This document shows positions 1 through 6,794 of a DNA stretch of 9,489 bases, piece after piece. How positions within the stretch are numbered: position 1 is the first letter of the stretch; every line of letters begins with the position of its first letter. The stretch is from Ilumatobacteraceae bacterium (GTDB lineage Bacteria > Actinomycetota > Acidimicrobiia > Acidimicrobiales > Ilumatobacteraceae), in assembly GCA_023263465.1 (NCBI GenBank), contig JALQWV010000022.1:1-9489 (forward strand). Direction: 5' to 3'. The position numbers and the translations under genes are program-made. The notes beneath the pieces were generated by a model. The model searched no databases and was not told where the DNA came from. It saw nothing but the letters and a program-made list of their open reading frames with translations.

Positions 1-170
1 GATTGCTTATTGATTGGGTATGCAAGACGACGCTTGCCCCACCAATCAGGTGTGCCGTGAACCGAACCGCCGGCAGCAGTAACTGCCTTTGAGATCGTGT
101 TAATCCACGCGTGAGCAGCCGACTCTTCGGACGCACCACTCACAATGACCATTAATTCATATGCACGCAT
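1..170 (-). CDS. rpsF: 30S ribosomal protein S6 (N-terminal part; runs off the left edge)
   Basis: Ribosomal protein S6 binds 16S rRNA of the small-subunit platform together with S18. Reading the minus strand from the ATG at 170 gives an N-terminus beginning MRAYELMVIVSG, the classic S6 start. It is followed by the internal motif WWGKRRLAYPINK, which matches the conserved S6 segment WGKRRLAYPI. Only 56 codons are inside the window; the family is about 95–130 residues, so roughly half is missing to the left. No other in-frame start fits better, because homologues begin at this MRxYE. A GGGAG ribosome binding site lies at 186–182, about 11 bases from the start. The usual downstream partners ssb, rpsR and rplI would lie outside the window. 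Expression is probably controlled by the hairpin leader directly upstream. The identification is secure from the motif alone. Confidence 0.95.
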   Translation of the reverse strand, partial: MRAYELMVIVSGASEESAAHAWINTISKAVTAAGGSVHGTPDWWGKRRLAYPINKQ

Positions 171-180
171 AAACGTGATA

Positions 181-220
181 ACTCCCTTCGGTTCCAGCCG
201 GGGCTGGAGCCCCCGAAGGG
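181..220 (-). promoter_or_regulatory. rpsF leader hairpin, candidate S6:S18-binding autoregulatory motif
   Basis: On the minus strand CCCTTCGG (220–213) pairs perfectly with CCGAAGGG (191–184). Inside, CCAGC (207–203) pairs with GCTGG (198–194) around a CCCG loop; an alternative inner hairpin is GGGGC/GCCCC around TCCA. The 3' side holds an unpaired AA followed by CCG (191–189), which could be presented in a bulge if the top of the outer stem opens. The 3' arm overlaps the GGGAG ribosome binding site (186–182). Published S6:S18 leader motifs are a bulged CCG flanked by a stem and a hairpin in the 5' UTR of rpsF, mimicking the 16S rRNA site. Position and architecture fit this. Assignment to that family is inference; the hairpin itself is directly visible. 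Confidence 0.7.
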
Positions 221-242
221 GCAGGGTGGATAAGGACTCTGG

Positions 243-271
243 ATCGTATCGGCACAATCGGATCGTGCCAC
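243..271 (-). promoter_or_regulatory. Putative promoter of rpsF
   Basis: On the minus strand GTGGCA (271–266, 4/6 match to TTGACA) is followed after 17 bases by TACGAT (248–243, matching the TAnnnT pattern of -10 boxes). This would start transcription near 236 and give a leader of about 65 bases, just enough to contain the hairpin at 220–184. The match is moderate, and read-through from the upstream pcnB/DUF5318 unit is also possible because no strong terminator is seen between them. Confidence 0.4.
251..269. repeat. 19-bp near-perfect palindrome upstream of rpsF
   Basis: GGCACAATC (251–259) and GATCGTGCC (261–269) are inverted repeats matching at 8 of 9 positions around a single central base. 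The element sits between, and partly over, the proposed -35 and -10 boxes of the rpsF promoter. It therefore has the geometry of an operator for a dimeric regulator. Which protein would bind is unknown. Confidence 0.45.
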
Positions 272-307
272 ACCCCTGTCACGGAGTGCCGTAGAACCTC
301 ATATCAA

Positions 308-808
308 TTAGCGCTGCGACTGTTTCCTATGGGCCGTCTCACGCTCTGGACCACATGCAGGCTCGATGAGGGGCAGCGAGCGCAGCAGGTGATGCCACTT
401 ACACGACCTACACGCTTCAACTACATAAGCCGTGTACAACGAGTCATAACTTTGTGCATGAACCGCTTCGCGTTGAGCAAGTTGCCGGAACTCTTCCAAC
501 TCATGTGGACGAGTGATGCATCTTCCGTGATGAGGTAGCCGTGGACCAAAAACATACGTCACCAACACAACATTGTCATCTTGACAAATTGGACAACGCA
601 CTTGCGTTTCATCGCCAAAATTTCGCGCGGCGCGCATGAGGTCGGGGTGCGCGTCACACACTTGATCACGACGCAGTCTTCCGCGTCGATATTCGTTGAT
701 CACCACTCTTCGACTGAGGCGATGATCAATGACACCACCAATGGTTTCTCCGTCGTCACCTGTAATGCTGAGTGCACTCAACCAACCAGCGCGGCGACGC
801 ATGAACAT
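308..808 (-). CDS. DUF5318 family protein with a putative zinc ribbon
   Basis: This is a 166-residue protein of unknown function, recognisable as the actinobacterial DUF5318 family (M. tuberculosis Rv0049 type). Family marks are VCDAHPDLMRAAR at residues 50–62, the cysteine pair CPIC (72–75), VTYVFG (83–88), the helix-like stretch around 102–112, and a second pair CRSC with KWHHLLRS (133–144). The two CxxC pairs are spaced as in a zinc ribbon; metal binding is inferred, not shown. No signal peptide or membrane segment is seen, so it is likely cytoplasmic. The start may be ATG 808 or ATG 802, and the first 25 or so residues look unconserved. It begins 21 bases after the pcnB stop, so the two are probably co-transcribed. 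Homologues usually lie near rpsF or the penicillin-binding protein gene ponA, as here near rpsF. Function is not known. Confidence 0.85.
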   Translation of the reverse strand: MFMRRRAGWLSALSITGDDGETIGGVIDHRLSRRVVINEYRRGRLRRDQVCDAHPDLMRAARNFGDETQVRCPICQDDNVVLVTYVFGPRLPHHGRCITRPHELEEFRQLAQREAVHAQSYDSLYTAYVVEACRSCKWHHLLRSLPLIEPACGPERETAHRKQSQR

Positions 809-829
809 GTCTGCGAACGATAGTCCAAA

Positions 830-2236
830 TCATTTTGTTTGGCTTGTCCACCACTCACTGAGCCGTCGTCGAATTTCTTTGTCACCAAGCAGGCCTTCTT
901 CCAGCCTGATCTCCATCAAGAAGTCCAAAGCTTCTCCAACTTTCCGTCCGGGTTTCACTCCCAAGAACTCCATTACTGCAACACCATCCATTTCTGGACG
1001 TAATGCTGCAATCTCTTCTTCCTTGGCAAGTTCGGCAATACGCGCTTCAAGTTCGTCCATGCGTTTAGCAAGCATGAGCGCTTTCTTTTCATTACGAGTT
1101 GTGCAGTCGCATCGTGTCAGCACATTGAGCTCGGTGAGGTATTTGCCTGCATCGCGAACATAACGACGAACAGCAGAGTCGGTCCAACCCATTTGGTAGG
1201 TATGAAAACGTAAATGCAGTGCAACAAGTTCAGTAATCGCCGCGACGTCTTCCGATGAATACCGCAATGCTTTCAGGCGATCTCGTGACATTCTTGCCCC
1301 CACCACTTCGTGGTGATGGAAGGTCACGCCTTTTCCGTCTTTAAATGAACGTGTCTTTGGTTTACCGATGTCGTGAAACAATGCTGCAAGTCGTGTGATG
1401 CGAAAATCAAAATTCGGCGCAGCGTTTGGCTGCACATTTTCAACGACAGCAAACGTATGTGTGAGTACGTCCTTGTGACGATGAATTGGATCTTGCTCGA
1501 GCTTCATTGCCGGCAGTTCTGGAAAGAAATGTTCTGCAAGACCCGTATCTACCAAGAACCACAAGCCCAAACTTGGAAACTCGGTTACAAGCAGTCGATC
1601 CAATTCATTGCGAATGCGTTCAGCAGAAATGATCTTTATTCGCTCGTGCATGTCTTTCACGGCGTTTACTAATTCTTCAACTGGTTGCAGTTTCAACGTG
1701 GAGATGAACCGCGCAGCGCGCATCATTCGCAATGGGTCATCGCTAAAGCTTTCTGTTGGTGACAACGGCGTGCGCAAGACTCTTGACACAAGATCCGCTG
1801 CGCCACCAAATGGATCTACGAGCTCGGGGTTGTCGGTCGTGAGCTCTAGAGCCATTGCGTTGATGGTGAAATCTCTCCGAGACAAGTCCATGGAAATATC
1901 AGTGGAAAAGACAACGTCGGGATTGCGTGAATCGGGTGAATACGCCTCGGCTCGGTGAGTGGTGATCTCGTAGGTCCGACCGTTTTTTTGACATGAAATC
2001 GTTCCAAATCGTTCTCCTGCGGTCCACACCGCATCTGCCCATCCCGATAACAATTGCTTGATCTCCGGCGGAGTCGCATCTGTTGTCAGATCAAAGTCCA
2101 ATTGTTCGGTTGCACGGTCGAGCAACAGGTCACGAACAGTGCCACCAACTACATAGAGACGAAAGGAAGCTTCGCGAAACATGTCGCCGAGAGGCCGAAG
2201 TTCGGCCAGTACTGGCTCAAATCGCGGAGGTATCAC
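830..2236 (-). CDS. pcnB: CCA tRNA nucleotidyltransferase (HD-domain type)
   Basis: This enzyme adds or repairs the 3'-CCA end of tRNAs using CTP and ATP, in the cytoplasm. Counting from the GTG at 2236 it has 468 residues. The nucleotidyltransferase head carries LYVVGGTVRD (27–36) and the metal-binding DFD (47–49). It is followed by RRDFTINAMAL, DPLRMMRAARF and the tRNA-binding neck. A C-terminal HD phosphohydrolase domain shows LFHDIGKPKT and FHHHEVVGA. This is the layout of actinobacterial PcnB proteins. The frame stays open upstream to an ATG at 2404, but that would overlap the divergent gene and adds low-complexity residues. VIPPRFEPVL matches the usual N-terminus, so I prefer GTG 2236; GTG 2290 is the alternative. 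Ribosome binding sites are weak for both. It is divergent from the DUF6049 gene, as expected for this locus, and is followed by DUF5318. Confidence 0.93.
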   Translation of the reverse strand: MIPPRFEPVLAELRPLGDMFREASFRLYVVGGTVRDLLLDRATEQLDFDLTTDATPPEIKQLLSGWADAVWTAGERFGTISCQKNGRTYEITTHRAEAYSPDSRNPDVVFSTDISMDLSRRDFTINAMALELTTDNPELVDPFGGAADLVSRVLRTPLSPTESFSDDPLRMMRAARFISTLKLQPVEELVNAVKDMHERIKIISAERIRNELDRLLVTEFPSLGLWFLVDTGLAEHFFPELPAMKLEQDPIHRHKDVLTHTFAVVENVQPNAAPNFDFRITRLAALFHDIGKPKTRSFKDGKGVTFHHHEVVGARMSRDRLKALRYSSEDVAAITELVALHLRFHTYQMGWTDSAVRRYVRDAGKYLTELNVLTRCDCTTRNEKKALMLAKRMDELEARIAELAKEEEIAALRPEMDGVAVMEFLGVKPGRKVGEALDFLMEIRLEEGLLGDKEIRRRLSEWWTSQTK

Positions 2237-2290
2237 ACTTCGTAGGTTAGAGGTTGCTCCACCGCCAACAAGGTTGCCGACTACCGTCAC

Positions 2291-4312
2291 ATGGTGATGT
2301 CTTGCAGTTTTCGTCGCCGTATTTCGCGATGGGCAAGCCTGCTCTTCGTACTCTCGACGACCGTGTTCTCTGCCCCCGCGCAGGCAGGTGTAGCAACACC
2401 GCAAACTCTTCCATCAGTAATTGAAGCTCGGCTCATTGGTCAAAACTTCAATGTCAGCATCGGAAAACAATTTCGGTTTGTGATATCAATACCGAATAAG
2501 GCAACCCTGAGCGAATTGCGAATCACTCAAAATGCCGTCTTACGAGTTGAGGTCCATGCTGCCGTCACTACTCGCGACGCCGTCCGTGATGTTTTCAGCG
2601 GCAAAAGCACGCCGAACGTGATTGAAACTCACGATTTACCGTTCGCAAGCCTCGGAACCAGCGAAGCTGGTGATGTCATTGCACTTCTCGGTAGTAACGC
2701 CGGCGTGTCTTCAATTCGTTTACGCAAGAGTGGTGTTTACCCAATATCGCTTTCCATTCGAGTCGGCGAACGGGAATCCAGTCGCTTGCTCACCTTTGTT
2801 AACTTCATCACGGTCCAAACCAGCAGAAATTCGCTTTCGGTCTCCCTGGTTGCAGAAGTGAGCCCGCCACTCAGCCAAACACCAGCAGGCGAGACATCGC
2901 TGATTGACTCGGTTCGAACGACGCTGAACAACGTTGTTTCGTCTCTCAACGGAAACAGCGGAGTGATGTCGATGCGCATGTCGCCTGAAACGCTGAACAG
3001 CCTTGCAGTTTCCTCTAACCCACAAGATGCTGAGCTGCTCGGACGACTTCAAACTGTGCTTGCCAAACACCAAGTGCTCGCCTCAACTTTTGTTCCTTTC
3101 GATCCCTCGAGTGCCGAAAAGGCAAAGCTTGAAGTCGAGTTCGAACAGCAGTTGTCACGGGGAGTGGAAATCTTGGATTCGCGCAACGGAGACGCGGTAA
3201 TCAACCCCCGTACATGGTTCTCTACGCGTCCATTGAATTCAGACGGAATTGCTCTACTTGCACGGTCTGGTTTCACCAATGTGGTCTTCTCCCCGCAGGC
3301 CGCTCAGTCACTCGGTGCACTCGATTCCTACACCAAGCAATACCGGGCGACGTATGCCGATGACGCAGTAAAAAAGGTGTCCATTGCTGTTGCCGACCCT
3401 CGGCTGGCAGCTTCGCTTTCAGGCAACACAGCAAACCCTGTACAAACCAGCATGGCAGTGGCGGCCGAGATCATTGCTCAACAGGGTGAACTGGCAGATG
3501 GTCAACGCCGACCGCTTGATCACCACCTCATTGTGTCAACAACGGACGGCTCTCTCCCCAACCCTGTACTGATGAACTCATTGCTTGTTGCCTTGGCGAA
3601 TGCGCCACAAATAACACTGCGGCCACTCGGTTCCATTCCACGCGCAACCGAAGCGTCAACTCCACTTACTATGCCAAGTGGTACGCCGATAGACCTTCGT
3701 GCGCGGCGACCACAATTGCAGTCTGTTGTTGACGAAATTATGTCAACAACTTCCATGCTGACTGCGAGTGCACCGTCGCGAATGTGGTGGGAGGATTCGC
3801 TTCTCCTTATCCAAAGCGATGCGCTCAATACTGATCGCTTTGATCAATACCTCAAAGGACTCAGGGCGCAACTTCGAGCATTCCGCGCTTCTGTAAGTGT
3901 GCCCGAATCGCTGACCTTTACGTTAAGTGGAAAAACCAGCGATCTTCGATTGCAGTTACGCAATAGCGCCAGTATGCCGTTGTCGGTGCTGGTCACGTTG
4001 TCAAGCGCGAAACTCACCTTTCCGGAAAAACCACAAGTAGTTACGGTTGGCGCAAACTCTGCTGTTGACCTGATCGTTCCAGTAATCGCTCGAGCAAACG
4101 GAACATTTCCTCTTGAAGTGGTGTTGTACACACCAGATGGAACAGCACAGGTAGGAAAACGAATTCGACTATCTGCACGCGTGAGTGCGCTTGCCGGTTT
4201 GGGACAATTGGCTACTGGGGTTGCGCTTTTACTGCTTGCATCCTGGTGGGTTGCGCACTGGCGCAAGCAACACCGCATTAAAGCAGTGGAAAACCATCCT
4301 GCAGTACGCTAA
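2291..4312 (+). CDS. DUF6049 family secreted, membrane-anchored protein
   Basis: This 673-residue protein starts with a signal peptide: arginine-rich FRRRISR at 7–13, a hydrophobic core, and a likely cleavage site after APAQA (residue 32). It ends with one transmembrane helix at about 638–657 followed by a basic tail, so nearly the whole protein would be outside the cell and anchored at its C-terminus. By position (divergent from pcnB, first gene of the run to trxB) and architecture it corresponds to the actinobacterial DUF6049 family (M. tuberculosis Rv3909), which normally precedes murJ. The function is unknown; the link to cell wall assembly is only by neighbourhood. The ATG at 2297 is an alternative start, and no strong ribosome binding site is seen for either. 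The stop is four bases before the degV-family start. I see no catalytic motif I can name. Confidence 0.8.
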   Translation: MVMSCSFRRRISRWASLLFVLSTTVFSAPAQAGVATPQTLPSVIEARLIGQNFNVSIGKQFRFVISIPNKATLSELRITQNAVLRVEVHAAVTTRDAVRDVFSGKSTPNVIETHDLPFASLGTSEAGDVIALLGSNAGVSSIRLRKSGVYPISLSIRVGERESSRLLTFVNFITVQTSRNSLSVSLVAEVSPPLSQTPAGETSLIDSVRTTLNNVVSSLNGNSGVMSMRMSPETLNSLAVSSNPQDAELLGRLQTVLAKHQVLASTFVPFDPSSAEKAKLEVEFEQQLSRGVEILDSRNGDAVINPRTWFSTRPLNSDGIALLARSGFTNVVFSPQAAQSLGALDSYTKQYRATYADDAVKKVSIAVADPRLAASLSGNTANPVQTSMAVAAEIIAQQGELADGQRRPLDHHLIVSTTDGSLPNPVLMNSLLVALANAPQITLRPLGSIPRATEASTPLTMPSGTPIDLRARRPQLQSVVDEIMSTTSMLTASAPSRMWWEDSLLLIQSDALNTDRFDQYLKGLRAQLRAFRASVSVPESLTFTLSGKTSDLRLQLRNSASMPLSVLVTLSSAKLTFPEKPQVVTVGANSAVDLIVPVIARANGTFPLEVVLYTPDGTAQVGKRIRLSARVSALAGLGQLATGVALLLLASWWVAHWRKQHRIKAVENHPAVR

Positions 4313-4316
4313 TGAC

Positions 4317-5153
4317 ATGACCATTCGAATTGTCACCGATAGTGCTTGCGACCTCCCTCAATACCTCATCGATCAGCACAACATTTCAATCGTTCCGCTA
4401 TCCGTACGTTTCGGTGAACACGAATTCATTGATCGACAAGATCTCACAACCGAGCAATTCTGGACACGATGCGATTCCTCTCCAGTCCTTCCTGAAACTG
4501 CGGCTCCATCACCTGGCCAATTTGAAGCAGAATTTCGGAAACTGGCAGCAGAGGGGGCGACTGGCATTGTGATGATTGCTTTGTCGGGTGTTCTTTCCGC
4601 CACCATGCAAAGCGCAGAACTCGCTGCCAAAGCAGTTGCTGGGCATATTTCCGTTCGTGTCGTTGATAGTCGTTCAGCGAGCATGGGCCAAGGCATCACC
4701 GTCATTGCCTGTGCCAAACTCGCAGCGACAGGTGCATCACTTGACGAAGTCGCGCAGGCAGGAAACACCTTCGCTCAGCGATCAAAGGTGTGGGGCGCCC
4801 TTGACACGCTAGAGAATTTGAAAAAAGGTGGCCGAATTGGTGGAGCGAAAGCAATGCTCGCATCTGCCTTATCAATCAAACCCATCATTGAAGTAATTGA
4901 TGGAAAAATCGAAGAAGGTGGAAAGCAGCGCACACGAAGTAAAGCCTTGTCTTTTTTGCTTGAAAAGGTTCGTGAAGCAGGTCCAATAGAAAACCTTGCC
5001 GTTTTGCAGGCAAATTGCACCGATTTTGCGGCATTCGTGGAAAACTTACGCGAAATCTATTCAGGCGACATCGTTGTTGGCGACATTGGACCTATCGTCG
5101 GCACACATACAGGTGCCGGAACTATCGGCGTTGCATTTCACACCAAACCGTAA
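4317..5153 (+). CDS. DegV family fatty-acid-binding protein
   Basis: DegV proteins bind a fatty acid. In Firmicutes the FakB members present it to the kinase FakA for phosphorylation and entry into phospholipids. The 278-residue length is typical. Family signatures are present in order: IVTDSACDLP near the N-terminus, TAAPSPGQF (lipid-site loop), ALSGVLSATMQSA, VVDSRSASMGQG, the LKKGGRIGGAKA helix, SIKPIIEV, and HTGAGTIGVAF near the C-terminus. The frame continues upstream into the DUF6049 gene, but the DegV fold begins right at MTIRIVTDSA, so ATG 4317 is chosen. It lies four bases after the preceding stop, has no clear ribosome binding site, and is probably translationally coupled. No FakA-like kinase is in the window. 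The slot is unusual: murJ normally follows DUF6049 here. The specific ligand cannot be told from sequence. Confidence 0.92.
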   Translation: MTIRIVTDSACDLPQYLIDQHNISIVPLSVRFGEHEFIDRQDLTTEQFWTRCDSSPVLPETAAPSPGQFEAEFRKLAAEGATGIVMIALSGVLSATMQSAELAAKAVAGHISVRVVDSRSASMGQGITVIACAKLAATGASLDEVAQAGNTFAQRSKVWGALDTLENLKKGGRIGGAKAMLASALSIKPIIEVIDGKIEEGGKQRTRSKALSFLLEKVREAGPIENLAVLQANCTDFAAFVENLREIYSGDIVVGDIGPIVGTHTGAGTIGVAFHTKP

Positions 5154-5227
5154 CGACGACACTCTGGTTTTCGGCGGAGATATCCCCGATTCATAAGGGG
5201 TTACAGCACTAGCGTCGCTTCACAGCG

Positions 5228-6784
5228 ATGAATGAAAAAGGTGTGCTCCCTGGTCTCATTGGAGGTCGTTATCTCTTAGAGAGCAAAATTGCCCACGGTG
5301 GAATGGCTGTGGTGTGGCTTGCTAAAGACACATTTCTTGATCGCAAAGTTGCTGTGAAACTATTGCGTCCGCACTTAGTTAATGATGCAACGTTGGCAGA
5401 ACGTTTTCGGCGCGAAGCAATTGCTTGCGCTGGGATTACCCATCAAAACATTGTCGCTGTGTATGACTGCATTGAACACAATGGTCAGCAAGCAGTCATC
5501 ATGCAATATGTCAAGGGAAAAAGTTTGCGCGAGTTGCTTGACAAACAACAGCGCTTGGGCCCAAAACTCACCATCCACATTGGTATGTCAATAGCTGCGG
5601 CGTTAGATGAAGCACACAACAAAAATTTTATTCATCGAGATGTGAAGCCAGGAAACATTTTGCTCACTCCAGAGGGCCGAGTGTTACTCACTGATTTTGG
5701 AATTGCCAAAGCAATAACATCGACTGAGGCCGATCTCACTCATGACAACATCATGATGGGAACAGCAAAATATCTGGCGCCCGAGCAGGTTCGTGGAAAA
5801 CCTTTGGATGGTCGATCTGACCTGTATTCATTGGGCCTTGTGCTCTATGAATGCTTGGCTGGGAAGGTTCCGTTTTTGGGTGAGTCCGATGCCGACACTG
5901 CCCTTGCTCGACTGCAACGCGAACCGACAGACCTTGCTCGACTTCGACCTTCACTATCACCACAGCTTGTCAAGGTCATTCACAAACTGCTGTCGCGAAA
6001 TCCTGAACATCGTTTTGCAACAGGGTATGAAACGAAAGTTGCGTTGCATTCTGCTCTCACTGGCGCACACGATAAGACCACTGAACTCACACCTCCTTCG
6101 GGAATTGCTCTTGAAGAAGAGGATGTGTTTACCCCTCGCGAACCAATTCGCCCCGCGACACCACCGCGTGGCGAGCAACGAACTCCGCAGTCTGCGCCAC
6201 CGTTTGCGCTCCGGAGAATGTTTGTCGGACTCATTGCGCTCAGCCTGATTGCTGGCGTGGCATTGTGGCGAGTCTCTGGAGATAACACATCGGAAATTGC
6301 TGCTGTTCCCGAATCTGTTGCAGTCGTGGAACCAGTGACCATTGCTTCAATTTCTACCTTTGACCCATTGGGTGACGATGGTGTGGAAAATGATGAGTTA
6401 CTTCCAAACTTGCTTGATGGAAACGCGACAACCATGTGGTCTACATCGTGCTACGACAATCAATATTTCGGCAGCAAGGAATTTGTTGGTTTGGTGGTTC
6501 AACTCAACCGAGCGGCTACGGGCACATTGCGTGTGGGAATGCAAAACGCGCCATGGGCAATTGATGTCTTTGCCTCTGCCGAGTCTGCGCCATCCGACAT
6601 CAATCAATGGGGCGCGAGCATTGATGGCGGTTACAACATCAAACGGGAACGGGCAAGCTTTGCTATCGCTACGCCTGCGCAATTCATACTGATTAAAATT
6701 CGTGAAGTAGGAAAAAGCGCTAACTGCAGTGCATCAAACCCGTATCAGGGTGTCGTCGCTGGTGTGGCCTTCACCGAGGGTTAG
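5228..6784 (+). CDS. Transmembrane Ser/Thr protein kinase with discoidin-like ectodomain (MurJ-associated type)
   Basis: This 518-residue protein has a cytoplasmic Hanks-type kinase domain (about 15–277), a Thr/Pro-rich linker (284–325), one transmembrane helix (331–347) and an extracellular domain (350–518). Catalytic residues are all visible: glycine loop around HGGMA (23–27), lysine K44 in VAVK, E63, HRD 136–138 with N143, DFG 156–158 and APE 184–186. It should therefore be active. The ectodomain segment FDPLGDDG (378–385) followed by LLDGNATTMW (395–404) and VGLVVQL resembles the discoidin-like module at the C-terminus of mycobacterial MurJ (Rv3910), which there follows a pseudokinase. 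Two cysteines, C408 and C500, could form a disulfide. ATG 5228 is the first start after an in-frame stop, with a weak ribosome binding site. A cell-wall-related signalling role is inferred from this resemblance and from the CwlM-like gene downstream. Substrates are unknown. Confidence 0.9.
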   Translation: MNEKGVLPGLIGGRYLLESKIAHGGMAVVWLAKDTFLDRKVAVKLLRPHLVNDATLAERFRREAIACAGITHQNIVAVYDCIEHNGQQAVIMQYVKGKSLRELLDKQQRLGPKLTIHIGMSIAAALDEAHNKNFIHRDVKPGNILLTPEGRVLLTDFGIAKAITSTEADLTHDNIMMGTAKYLAPEQVRGKPLDGRSDLYSLGLVLYECLAGKVPFLGESDADTALARLQREPTDLARLRPSLSPQLVKVIHKLLSRNPEHRFATGYETKVALHSALTGAHDKTTELTPPSGIALEEEDVFTPREPIRPATPPRGEQRTPQSAPPFALRRMFVGLIALSLIAGVALWRVSGDNTSEIAAVPESVAVVEPVTIASISTFDPLGDDGVENDELLPNLLDGNATTMWSTSCYDNQYFGSKEFVGLVVQLNRAATGTLRVGMQNAPWAIDVFASAESAPSDINQWGASIDGGYNIKRERASFAIATPAQFILIKIREVGKSANCSASNPYQGVVAGVAFTEG

Positions 6785-6794
6785 CCTGAACATA

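Noticed and set aside
225..233. DnaA-box-like GGTGGATAA (minus strand TTATCCACC) near the rpsF promoter
   Set aside because: One mismatch, single copy; expected by chance at this level.
281..292. Hairpin ACGG-AGTG-CCGT after DUF5318 as a terminator
   Set aside because: Only a 4-bp stem and no T-tract on either strand.
2237..2404. Upstream extension of the pcnB frame to an ATG at 2404
   Set aside because: It would overlap the signal peptide region of the divergent DUF6049 gene and adds residues not seen in PcnB proteins; the homologous N-terminus begins at VIPPRFEP.
3807..3815. DnaA-box-like TTATCCAAA inside the DUF6049 gene
   Set aside because: One mismatch and inside coding sequence; no cluster.
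4185..4316. Upstream in-frame extension of the DegV gene
   Set aside because: It overlaps the transmembrane region of the DUF6049 gene in another frame and lies ahead of the conserved DegV start MTIRIVTDSA.
5184..5200. CCCC/GGGG hairpin between the DegV and kinase genes as a terminator
   Set aside because: Stem of four pairs with a nine-base loop and no T-tract.
5980..6435. Long minus-strand open frames opposite the kinase, and similar ones opposite DUF6049 (3844–4278) and DegV (4373–4768)
   Set aside because: They are shadows of strongly supported plus-strand genes, with no recognisable domains or ribosome binding sites.
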